From JAFDBW01 sp963825575 (GTDB lineage: Bacteria; Desulfobacterota; Desulfuromonadia; Desulfuromonadales; BM103), in contig CAWGUB010000017.1 of assembly GCA_963825575.1 (NCBI GenBank), positions 147,181 to 211,180 of the forward strand: a stretch of 64,000 nucleotides of DNA, in the 5' to 3' direction. Below are positions 9,922 to 17,116 of this stretch, piece after piece (the first letter of the stretch is position 1; each line of letters opens with the position of its first letter). The position numbers were made by a program, and so were the translations under genes. The notes below the pieces were generated by a model, which did no database searches, was not told the DNA's origin, and saw only the letters and a program-made list of their open reading frames with translations.

Positions 9922-10386
9922 CTACTTTGTCAGGTGTACCGCCTGGAGATGAAATTCCAGGCGGGCCGTTTTGGGACCGGACATCTCCAGGCAGGTCAAT
10001 CCGGCATTTTCGAAGATCAGGTCTCCTCCCTGGATCAGGGTATCGGCCAGGCGGGCCAGATGGGGCAGGTGACCGACAATCAGGATGCGGCTATCGGTCG
10101 ATTCATTTTGCAGGAGTTCGAGCAATGCCCCAGGCTCTTGGTCCGGCATGAGTGCTTCGGTTGTCATAATATCACTGTACGGGTAGCGAACTCCCTCAGC
10201 GACCAGTGCAGCGGTCTGCTTTGCGCGGCGCTTGGGGCTGGTCATAATCAGGTCGAACTCCAGTCCGAGGCGCCTGATGCCGTGTGCGGACTGTTTGGCC
10301 TGCTCAATGCCTGCCGGACTGAGCGCCCTTTCAGAATTCTCTTCGGACGAGTAGGCAAGTGCATGCTGCATCAGATATAATCTCAT
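9922..10386 (-). CDS. sixA: Phosphohistidine phosphatase SixA family
   Basis: 154-residue small histidine-phosphatase-superfamily protein. The N-terminal motif reads LYLMQHALAY, with Gln in place of the usual Arg before the catalytic His; this QH variant is known to me from other SixA-like proteins. The second half holds DLIMTSPKRRAKQTA and a late catalytic His in ILIVGHLPHLARL. In E. coli SixA removes phosphate from His-phosphorylated proteins of the phosphotransfer/PTS type. It stands alone between the DUF1302 operon promoter and the divergent permease genes. Confidence in family is high; the true phosphoprotein is unknown. Confidence 0.85.
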   Translation of the reverse strand: MRLYLMQHALAYSSEENSERALSPAGIEQAKQSAHGIRRLGLEFDLIMTSPKRRAKQTAALVAEGVRYPYSDIMTTEALMPDQEPGALLELLQNESTDSRILIVGHLPHLARLADTLIQGGDLIFENAGLTCLEMSGPKTARLEFHLQAVHLTK

Positions 10387-10504
10387 AGTACAGTCCTCTG
10401 CCGGTTGTTGAGTGTTTCAAGTTGTTAACAGCTTACCCTGTTTATTGAGCCTGTTCAATTGTCCTTCTCAGGTATGTGTCTTGAGTCGAGGCGAGAGGTG
10501 AAGA

Positions 10505-10750
10505 ATGATCGCCCGATTGTTTGCCGTAATCCCCTGGACTCTTCTTTTGCCAGTGGCTGTCATCCTCGGCCTGGCGCCCTTTCGGCCGGAGCCGCACCTG
10601 GTGGAGAAGCTGCGGATGCTGGTGAATGGTCAACTGACCGCACCGATCGATATTTTCGACCTCTTTCTGCACGGAGCGCCCTTGTTGCTGGTCGCAGGCA
10701 AGCTCCTGGCCGGACGCGCAACTCCTGTCAACAGGAAACGACGGCCTTGA
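10505..10750 (+). CDS. Small two-helix membrane protein beside metal permease
   Basis: 81 residues with a hydrophobic helix at residues about 8-26 and a second near 58-70, joined by a conserved-looking linker (PEPHLVEKLRMLVNGQL, PIDIFDLFLHG). Similar short proteins next to permeases are often auto-labelled RND transporter, a name the length does not justify. The stop is 8 bp before the permease ATG, so the two are co-transcribed and this may be a subunit or chaperone of the exporter. Function is unknown. Confidence 0.7.
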   Translation: MIARLFAVIPWTLLLPVAVILGLAPFRPEPHLVEKLRMLVNGQLTAPIDIFDLFLHGAPLLLVAGKLLAGRATPVNRKRRP

Positions 10751-10757
10751 AGGTGAC

Positions 10758-11819
10758 ATGACAGATTTCGTGACACGATTAATTACCGAGACTTGGCATA
10801 TCTTTACCGATGCCGCTCCCTACGTAATTTTCGGTTTTCTGGCCGCCGGTTTGATCAAGGCCATATTGCCCGATGAAGCTGTCGCCCGGCATCTGGGCGG
10901 TGGCTCGTTTGCTGCGGTGGTCAAGGCCTCGTTGCTGGGGATCCCCCTGCCGCTCTGCTCCTGTGGCGTGATCCCGGCGGCGATCGGTTTGCGGAAGCAG
11001 GGTGCCGGGCGTGGTCCTTCTGCGGCATTCCTGGTTTCGACCCCGGAATCCGGAGTCGATTCGATCGCCATCACCTGGGCCCTGCTGGATCCGGTCATGA
11101 CGGTCGTTCGCCCGATCGCCGCTTTTATCACCGGGACTCTTACCGGCATGTTGATCAGCATGCTGCCGGAAGAAAAGACCGAACTGGATATTGAACAGAA
11201 CGCATGTGGCTGCCCCGATGCCAGTTGTGACTCTGCGGACAAGCAAAAAGCGCCACTGATATCACGGGTTGTTGACGGTACCCGTTACGCGTTCGGTGAA
11301 CTGCTCAAAGATATCGGCGGCTGGCTGTTGCTCGGGGTACTGATTGCAGGGCTGGTGGCAACACTGGTCCCGGATGGATTTTTTGCCATACTGTTCGAAC
11401 ACCAGGCGGCTTCGCTGGTGCTGATGCTGCTGATCGGTATTCCGCTCTACATGTGTGCCAGTGCCTCGACACCGATCGCTGCAGCGTTGGTATTGAAAGG
11501 GTTGTCCCCGGGTGCGGCGTTGGTCTTTCTCCTGGCGGGCCCGGCAACCAATGCCGCAACCCTGACGGTCGTCGCTCGCTTCTGGGGACGCAAGGCAACG
11601 CTGGTTTACCTGGCCGTGATATCCTGCTGTTCCCTGGTGTTCGGCTGGCTGGTCAATGAATTCTACGCCTGGGCCGGCCTGGATATAAGCCGCTGGGTGA
11701 CCACGTCGGAGACCCATGCGGTGAGTGTGTGGGGAAATCTGGCGGCGCTGGTTCTTTTGGTGCTGATCGGGCGGGCGTTCTGGGTCTCCCGGAAGACAGC
11801 CGGTTGTTGTGATGGCTAG
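10758..11819 (+). CDS. SO_0444-family Cu/Zn efflux permease (DUF318/ArsP-like)
   Basis: 353-residue polytopic membrane protein. The hallmark sequence GIPLPLCSCGVIPAAIGLRKQGAGRG lies near residues 53-80 (CSCG being the likely metal or thiol site), and a second matching repeat (IGIPLYMCASASTPIAAALV) lies near 227-247, showing the internal duplication of this permease family. A Cys-bearing cytoplasmic loop (ACGCPDASCDS) separates the halves. The family is implicated in copper/zinc or related metal(loid) export. It is translated with the small membrane protein upstream. The exact ion is not readable from sequence. Confidence 0.85.
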   Translation: MTDFVTRLITETWHIFTDAAPYVIFGFLAAGLIKAILPDEAVARHLGGGSFAAVVKASLLGIPLPLCSCGVIPAAIGLRKQGAGRGPSAAFLVSTPESGVDSIAITWALLDPVMTVVRPIAAFITGTLTGMLISMLPEEKTELDIEQNACGCPDASCDSADKQKAPLISRVVDGTRYAFGELLKDIGGWLLLGVLIAGLVATLVPDGFFAILFEHQAASLVLMLLIGIPLYMCASASTPIAAALVLKGLSPGAALVFLLAGPATNAATLTVVARFWGRKATLVYLAVISCCSLVFGWLVNEFYAWAGLDISRWVTTSETHAVSVWGNLAALVLLVLIGRAFWVSRKTAGCCDG

Positions 11820-12131
11820 AGCGGAGAGGGTTTGGCGGCTTCGCATTCACCGTAGAAGTTAGCGGTAACCAGACAAGGTGGGCCACTAAGGCTCAAAGAC
11901 ATTAAGCTGACCTTAAAGTAAGGGAAAAGCTTGTATGTTAAAGAGAAAAGAAGCTCTTTCTCCGTGTCTTGGTGCCTTTGCGGCAAGTCTTAGAGGTTCA
12001 GTTATAGATCCGGTTTTGCATGTACCGCTCATAATAAACAGCCGGAAGACCATATGGGCTGCCGGCTGTTTTCTAGAACGACATGACAATGAAGAGGCTC
12101 CGGTTTTAGATCCGGAGTCTCTTTACTTTAA
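11820..12131. other. Intergenic region with two hairpins
   Basis: 312 bp between the permease stop and the convergent 12132 gene, with no coding evidence. It contains a 10-bp stem hairpin (12036-12071, followed by TTTTC on the plus strand) and a second hairpin (12093-12122, CTCCGG/CCGGAG core). A stretch near 11957-11985 (CTCCGTGTCTTGGTGCCTTTGCGG) resembles a dispersed intergenic motif I have seen in environmental genomes; this is unverified. Confidence 0.5.
12036..12071 (+). terminator. Hairpin terminator after metal permease
   Basis: Perfect 10-bp stem AAACAGCCGG/CCGGCTGTTT, followed by TTTTC. Its symmetry (A-run before, T-run after) allows bidirectional use between the convergent genes. 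Confidence 0.6.
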
Positions 12132-12587
12132 CTATTGTGCCAGAGGAATCGCTTTCGCCAGTTCGTAGCGGCCGATCGCCGACAGCTTTGATTCAATCTG
12201 CATATACCGGAAGGCCTTCTTGCCGGGCAGGACCTTGCCCACATCGCTCGCCATTTTCTTCAGAACCGTCAGGCGTGCGTCCTGGATATCGTAATACTCA
12301 TCTATCAGTTTCACAGCCTGCTCATCGGTCAGGGTCTGGTAGGCCGCTGCATAGGCCAGAATCAGTTTTGCGCCGCGCTGGTTGACCTGGAAAAGTTCTT
12401 CCTGGTGCTTCTCATAGACCGGCCAGAACGCATTGCCTTCGGCTTCGGTCAGTTCCATGTTGTCCATGACGATCAACCTTTTTTGATCCATCATGATTTT
12501 CTTCCGCAAAACGTTGGAGTCCTCGGCCATCGACAGGAACGGAATGGCCAGCAACAGGATGGTCAATAGAACAGATTTGATACGCAT
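12132..12587 (-). CDS. Exported helical protein, Spy/CpxP-like hypothetical
   Basis: 151 residues from the ATG at 12587, which has AAAGGAGAG 7 nt upstream; longer in-frame starts would extend over this site. A signal peptide (VLLTILLLAIPFLSMAE) precedes a highly helical charged body with MELTEAEGNAFWPVYEKHQ and LTDEQAVKLIDEYYDIQDA, and a GKKAFRYMQIESKL tail. Proteins like this are widespread, uncharacterised, and periplasmic; the periodic Met/Gln-rich helices recall Spy/CpxP chaperones. It starts 29 bp after the OmpA-like gene, so the two probably form an envelope operon. Confidence 0.75.
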   Translation of the reverse strand: MRIKSVLLTILLLAIPFLSMAEDSNVLRKKIMMDQKRLIVMDNMELTEAEGNAFWPVYEKHQEELFQVNQRGAKLILAYAAAYQTLTDEQAVKLIDEYYDIQDARLTVLKKMASDVGKVLPGKKAFRYMQIESKLSAIGRYELAKAIPLAQ

Positions 12588-12615
12588 GTGCTTCTCTCCT
12601 TTAAAGTACTCGATT

Positions 12616-13267
12616 TTAGGCATTATTGGGCTTGATTGTAATAACAACCCGACGGTTCAACTGCCGTCCGGATTCGCTGCTGTTGTCCGCGACCGGCGCC
12701 GATTCGCCAAAGCCAATCGTGCTGATTCGGCTGGGGTTAACCCCTTGACCGACCAGCGCATTCTTGACGTTTTCGGCACGATTCATAGAAAGAGTCTGGT
12801 TGAACTCTTCGGAACCGGTGCTGTCCGTGTGCCCGGCAACCTGGATGCTGGTGTCTGGGTACTGGTTGAGGACCCGGCTGACCCGGCTGATTTCGTTGAA
12901 AGCCCCGGCATTCAGGTTGGCAGAGCCAACCGCGAACAGGTAGTCCGACTTGAAGGTGACGGCCAAAACGTCGGCGGTGCGCTGGATATTAGCCGCTTCG
13001 ACAGCAGCCAACTCGCGACGCATGGCGGCTTCCTGTTCATCCATGCTTTTGCCAACCTGGTTGCCAATTACGCCACCGGCCACGAGCGCCGAGGCCCGCG
13101 CCTATCAGCGTGCCCTTGGTATTGCCACCGATCACCTGCCCAAGCAGGGCGCCGGCGGCAGCACCGCCCAAGGCGCCGTAGCGGGTGCCTTTTTCCTGGT
13201 TGTTCTGCGGCGGTGCACAGCCGGCAAGGAACAAAATAACGAGTAACAGAACGAACAATTTTTTCAT
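12616..13267 (-). pseudogene. OmpA-family lipoprotein, one frameshift
   Basis: The start at 13267 (GGAGAC upstream) gives a lipoprotein signal with lipobox LAGCAPP, then a Gly-zipper region (GALGGAAAGALLGQVIGG). The frame breaks near 13090, where LIGAGLGA should continue as VAGGVIGNQVGKSMDEQ; one extra base or two missing bases explain it. The second frame is intact to 12616 and holds the OmpA peptidoglycan-binding domain (VAGHTDSTGSEEFNQTLSMNRAE, ISTIGFGES, RRVVITI). Joined, it is a normal Gly-zipper plus OmpA protein of about 217 residues that anchors the outer membrane to peptidoglycan. The lesion may be a sequencing error. Confidence 0.82.
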
Positions 13268-13613
13268 GCTGAAGTCTCCATACTTTTTGATGTAAGTGAA
13301 CGGTGAAGAACGAACGATGGTTATTATAACAGGGATTTTTAAGGTTGCATCATGAATGTGTTGACCATAAAGGTCACATAAACGTCTACTGAATGGCACT
13401 CACTCTTGACAGGATTGCAAAATATGGCTCTGATTGTTCGGAAGGGGCTCCATTCTCCGACAGCGGGTTGACCGTACGCGATGCACGATTGGTGCATTAA
13501 CCTCCTCGCTGGCGACCCAGGTTGTTTTACCAAAGTCGTCATAGCACCTTTGGGCGACATGTTCGGTTAAACTGAATGTGTCCCTCCAGTTAATGTCGGG
13601 AGGTGTTAAACCT
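13268..13613. other. Intergenic region between two envelope genes
   Basis: 346 bp separating the OmpA-like lipoprotein start from the MipA/OmpV stop, both minus strand. It should contain the promoter of the lipoprotein gene. A weak imperfect hairpin (CCTCC...GGAGG, about 13584-13605) lies just after the MipA stop; I see no gene. Confidence 0.45.
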
Positions 13614-14501
13614 CTATTTAAGTTCCTCCGGGAGGTACTTGGAGCCCATGTGGTAGGAAAAACCAATCCCGGCAACAAACTGGTTCTTGTCATCGACGAT
13701 GGGACTGTCTGCGGCATCGCCCAGCAACCTTTTGTACTCCATTGTTGCTCCGAGTCGCCAGCGATTGGTAATCGGGTAGCCGACTGAAATGCTTAAATTG
13801 ACATCCTTGAACCCGGCGTCCGCGTTGTGCCTATCAAGGCCCGAGTTTGCAGACTGTTGCGTATCAATGCCGAAAAAACTCTCCATGTAGTCGTCACTCG
13901 CCCAGGTTGTGCCGAGTTCGACAAACACCAGCGGCTTGGTAAACGGCAGTTCCGTGCCGACGCTCAGCTCCACCAGTGCGCCTTCGTGCCCGGAGTCGAC
14001 TTCCTGTCGGGCTTCTGCCTTAAAACGCCACGGTTTGTTCTTGTAAGAAATGAACCCTCCGGCCTCGATGCCACCGTCAACGTCGCCGAGTCCCTCAAGT
14101 TTGTCGTTGTCATCTTCATTGCGTCCCGAAGCTTTGGCCAGAATCACGCCGGCCTTGAAGTTTTCCTTGCGGATGAGATTGGCGCCCAGGGATTTGCCCT
14201 TGTAGAAGATCGTATCCCGCCAGGAAGCCGAAATGTTGGGACCAAAGCCGAAACCGTAGTCATTGGAACCCTCATAATCAGGGGCAACGCCAGCGGCCAC
14301 TCCGATGCTGATCGCCCATTTACGATCAGCATCTTTGGTGTCCTCATAGACCGGTGCCTCGTTGATCTCTTCGGAGACATCCGCCCATAGTTCGGCTTCT
14401 TCCATGGCATCACCACCTGCCAAAGCGACGTTTGTGAAAAAGAAGGTTGAAATCAGCACTGTCGCGAGCAGAGGCAAAAAACGTTCTAGAGCGGATTTCA
14501 T
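13614..14501 (-). CDS. MipA/OmpV family outer-membrane protein
   Basis: 295 residues with a signal peptide (LLATVLISTFFFTNVALAGG) and a beta-barrel. The family signature GVAPDYEGSNDYGFGFGPN lies near residue 73, and the C-terminal part holds YKRLLGDAADSPIVDDKNQF. AAGGAGATCAAC precedes the ATG at 14501. MipA/OmpV proteins scaffold murein enzymes or act as porin-like outer-membrane proteins; the role here is not known. A paralogue with the same LLGDA-DSPIV motif is at 57491-58255. An unusual acidic insert after the signal (EEAELWADVSEEINEAPVYED) is not in the paralogue. Confidence 0.85.
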   Translation of the reverse strand: MKSALERFLPLLATVLISTFFFTNVALAGGDAMEEAELWADVSEEINEAPVYEDTKDADRKWAISIGVAAGVAPDYEGSNDYGFGFGPNISASWRDTIFYKGKSLGANLIRKENFKAGVILAKASGRNEDDNDKLEGLGDVDGGIEAGGFISYKNKPWRFKAEARQEVDSGHEGALVELSVGTELPFTKPLVFVELGTTWASDDYMESFFGIDTQQSANSGLDRHNADAGFKDVNLSISVGYPITNRWRLGATMEYKRLLGDAADSPIVDDKNQFVAGIGFSYHMGSKYLPEELK

Positions 14502-14536
14502 GTTGATCTCCTTAAATTCTAGTGAAAACGTTCCGG

Positions 14537-15388
14537 CTACTCCGGGATCGCGCTGAGCTGGATCAGCGCATCAAAGGCCGTGGATCTCTGCTGGGCAAAA
14601 ACGCCGAACCACCGGTCGTAGATTTTCAGAATTTCCCTGGTCCGGTACAGGTCGGCAATCACGCGATCGGCGACAAGGCGAAAGTCTGCATCGTTGCGCC
14701 TGACCGCCAGTGCAAAGGGTTCATAGGAGAACAAATCAGGAAGAACCGTGTAATTGCCGGGGTTGCCCGAGGTCAGGGCCAGCCCGATGAGGACCACCTG
14801 GTCGGCGGCAATAGCGTCGATTTCCTCCTTGTTCAGTGCCTCGAGAGCTTCTGCAGAGGAGTTCATCAGGACAATCTCGGCTTTCGTCTGTGCTTCCTCA
14901 AGAAGCTTTTTCAAGTTTTCTGCAGTCGTCGTGCCCTTTGAAACACCGATTTTCTTGCCTTCAAAATTGTTCATGATTTTGGTTTTCTTCAGGGACATGA
15001 AGGAGCCGCCGGTGACGAACGTCAGTTGCGTAAAATCGACTTTTTCACTGCGGCTAAGGGTTTTCGTCGTCGCCCCGCACAGGATGTCGATCCGGTTTTC
15101 GGTCAATGCATCGAAGCGATCTGCGGAAGTCACCGGGACATACTCGACACTGACGTCACGGCCAACTTCTTTCTTTACCGCCGTGGCAATTTCCGCACAG
15201 AGATCAATGGAGTAGCCGACGGGAGCACCGGCTTTATTCAAAAAGGACAAGGGTGGTACAGATGCACGGTAGCCGATCTTCATCTTCCCGGACTTCTGAA
15301 TCTGCTGCAGGGTGCCGGTCAACTCTTGCGCAGAGAGGGGTGCAACAAAAAAGGTAACGACTAACAAGCTGGCCAGAATCGCTCTCAT
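14537..15388 (-). CDS. Amino-acid-type ABC transporter substrate-binding protein
   Basis: 283 residues with signal peptide (ASLLVVTFFVAPLSAQ) and the periplasmic binding protein type 3 fold: KIGYRASVPPLSFLN, GYSIDLCAEIA, ENRIDILCGATTKTLSRSEKVDFT, GKKIGVSKGTTTAENL and EEIDAIAADQVVL. It is expected to bind a polar amino acid such as glutamate/aspartate. No permease or ATPase genes lie beside it, so it is either an orphan partner of a transporter elsewhere or a sensory binding protein. GAGGAGGAG lies about 11 nt before the ATG. It ends 35 bp before the MipA/OmpV gene and may be co-transcribed with it. Confidence 0.88.
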   Translation of the reverse strand: MRAILASLLVVTFFVAPLSAQELTGTLQQIQKSGKMKIGYRASVPPLSFLNKAGAPVGYSIDLCAEIATAVKKEVGRDVSVEYVPVTSADRFDALTENRIDILCGATTKTLSRSEKVDFTQLTFVTGGSFMSLKKTKIMNNFEGKKIGVSKGTTTAENLKKLLEEAQTKAEIVLMNSSAEALEALNKEEIDAIAADQVVLIGLALTSGNPGNYTVLPDLFSYEPFALAVRRNDADFRLVADRVIADLYRTREILKIYDRWFGVFAQQRSTAFDALIQLSAIPE

Positions 15389-15490
15389 GGTCTTTTTCTC
15401 CTCCTCAAAGGGTCATCCGAGTGACGCGATCAAATGGAATCAAGCGGTCTTATCAAATTATCGGTCTGCCTGGTCCGTAAACACAGAAGC

Positions 15491-16141
15491 CTATTTTGCA
15501 ACATGCTTCTGCCAGTCGGCGAGGAACTTTTCCAGGCCGAGGTCGGTGAGCGGATGCTTGGCCAGCTGCAGCATGACACTGTAGGGAATGGTGCAGATGT
15601 CGGCACCGATCATCCCGGCCTGCAGGACGTGCTGCGGGCTGCGCACAGAGGCAACGATGATCTCGGTGCCATAGCCGTAATTATCAAAAATGGTGCGGAT
15701 CTGCTCGACGCATTCCATCCCTTCGTGACCGACATCATCGAGTCGGCCAACGAATGGGGAGACATAGGTTGCGCCGGCCTTGGCTGCGAGCAGCGCCTGC
15801 AGAGGGGAGAAGATCAGGGTCAGGTTGGTTTTGAAACCTTTCTGAGTCAAGGCCTTGGTCGCCTTCAGTCCCTCTTCTGTCAATGGCAGCTTGATGACAA
15901 CTTTCTCGGGGTCGAGCTTCGCCAGGACCTCAGCCTCGCTGATCATCCCTGGAGCATCCGTCGCAACGACTTCCGCGGAAATCGGGCCGTCGACCAGCGC
16001 GATGATTTCCTTGAGGACATCGTGGAAATCCCGGCCGCTTTTGGCAACCAGCGATGGATTGGTGGTCACCCCGTCGACGAGGCCCAGTTCATTTGCTGCA
16101 GCAATTTCCTTGACGTCAGCTGTGTCGATAAAAAACTTCAT
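15491..16141 (-). CDS. fsa: Transaldolase / fructose-6-phosphate aldolase-like
   Basis: 216 residues, the short class of transaldolases: MKFFIDTADVKEI, GVTTNPSLVAKSG, then the Schiff-base lysine in VVIKLPLT (residue about 84), NLTLIFSPLQALLAAKAG and VSPFVGRLDD. Full length for the TalC/Fsa family. It either transfers dihydroxyacetone units in the non-oxidative pentose phosphate pathway (transaldolase) or performs fructose-6-phosphate aldol cleavage; sequence of this type is more often transaldolase in vivo. AAGGAGCG supports the start. It is the last of a folK-PP0621-aldolase run. Confidence 0.92.
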   Translation of the reverse strand: MKFFIDTADVKEIAAANELGLVDGVTTNPSLVAKSGRDFHDVLKEIIALVDGPISAEVVATDAPGMISEAEVLAKLDPEKVVIKLPLTEEGLKATKALTQKGFKTNLTLIFSPLQALLAAKAGATYVSPFVGRLDDVGHEGMECVEQIRTIFDNYGYGTEIIVASVRSPQHVLQAGMIGADICTIPYSVMLQLAKHPLTDLGLEKFLADWQKHVAK

Positions 16142-16187
16142 CTATGCGCTCCTTGAATAAGGTTATTTGCAAGAGGTCTCGCAGCCA

Positions 16188-16448
16188 TCAGCTGCGTTCC
16201 AGGTATTTGTCACGGCATTCTGTCGAGCAGAAATAACAGGTTTTATCTTTTGCCTGGGTCTTTATGGCGTCGTTGCGCGGTACATAGGCGCCGCATTCCG
16301 GATCCTGGACCATTTCCTCGCCGCGGCTGGTTTTCTCAGGTGGTGCCCCGGGAGGTTTTAACATGGCCTGTTTGATCATCTGGAACACCGTGTAAACCAG
16401 GAAACCGACAATCAGCCAGATCAGCAGACGAACCAGCATCACAATCAC
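16188..16448 (-). CDS. PP0621-like small membrane protein with Cys-rich tail
   Basis: 86 residues: one N-terminal membrane helix (VRLLIWLIVGFLVYTVFQM), a Pro-rich linker (KPPGAPPEKT), then a soluble Cys domain with CGAYVPRNDA and CYFCSTECRDKY. The four cysteines fit a small zinc or iron-binding YHS/TRASH-like knuckle facing one side of the membrane. Start overlaps the folK stop by 4 bp (ATGA), so it is translationally coupled to folK. Function unknown; the same pair occurs, from memory, in other proteobacteria. Confidence 0.8.
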   Translation of the reverse strand: MIVMLVRLLIWLIVGFLVYTVFQMIKQAMLKPPGAPPEKTSRGEEMVQDPECGAYVPRNDAIKTQAKDKTCYFCSTECRDKYLERS

Positions 16449-16942
16449 CAGTTTGTGCGCATCGGCACAAGCTCTTCGACGCCGGCGCTTTCAGCGGCCA
16501 GCTCGTTAATGGTTTGCTCAAGCAACGGGTGCCTGAGGTCGGGTGCAATTTCCCGGAGCGGCGCAAGGACGAAAGGGCGCTCCTGAAGTCTGGGATGAGG
16601 AAGAGTCAGGTCCTCATCGCAAATGACCTGGTCAGCGTAAAACAGGATATCGATATCAAGGGTCCGGGGTGCCCAGCGCACCGGGCGGGAGCGACCGAAT
16701 TCATCTTCGACTCCCAGGCAGACTGCGAGCAATTGTCGTGGTTCCAGTGATGTCTCTATCTGCAGAGCCGTGTTCAGGAAAAGGGGGTTGTCAGGCGGCC
16801 CGCCTACCGCTTCGGTCTCGTACACAGCCGCTGTCCGGATCAACACGATCTCGGATCGGTCCACCAGCGTATCGCGCCCGCTTCGTAAAAAAGCCATGCG
16901 GTTGCCAAGGTTACTGCCTAGCCCGAGGTAGGCTGTATTCAT
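16445..16942 (-). CDS. folK: 6-hydroxymethyl-7,8-dihydropterin pyrophosphokinase
   Basis: 165 residues, full length for FolK, the folate-pathway enzyme that pyrophosphorylates hydroxymethyl-dihydropterin using ATP. Motifs in order: AYLGLGSNLGNR at the N-terminus, TAAVYETEAVG, DNPLFLNTALQIET, the metal-binding RWAPRTLDIDILFY (DxD), and LTLPHPRLQERPFVLAPL. It heads a short minus-strand operon (folK, PP0621-like, transaldolase-like). Confidence 0.95.
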   Translation of the reverse strand: MNTAYLGLGSNLGNRMAFLRSGRDTLVDRSEIVLIRTAAVYETEAVGGPPDNPLFLNTALQIETSLEPRQLLAVCLGVEDEFGRSRPVRWAPRTLDIDILFYADQVICDEDLTLPHPRLQERPFVLAPLREIAPDLRHPLLEQTINELAAESAGVEELVPMRTNW

Positions 16943-17116
16943 AACGTCTAAAACTCCTTTTCAAGGATAGGATTTAACCATAGTGATACAAGTGCGTCAA
17001 CTACAGTGAAACTCCAGACGCAACGAAGCCATGCATAACCTGATATAATTCACCTGTAAGGGTTGAATTGTATTGAGTACTTGCAGTTGGGGTTTTGCCG
17101 TAGCCGGGAGGAGATG

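Noticed and set aside
11935..12168. 77-codon plus-strand frame in the intergenic gap
   Set aside because: Runs across two hairpins and into the convergent gene; no ribosome site.
13400..13717. 105-codon frame overlapping the MipA/OmpV gene end
   Set aside because: Out-of-frame shadow of the MipA gene with low-complexity translation.
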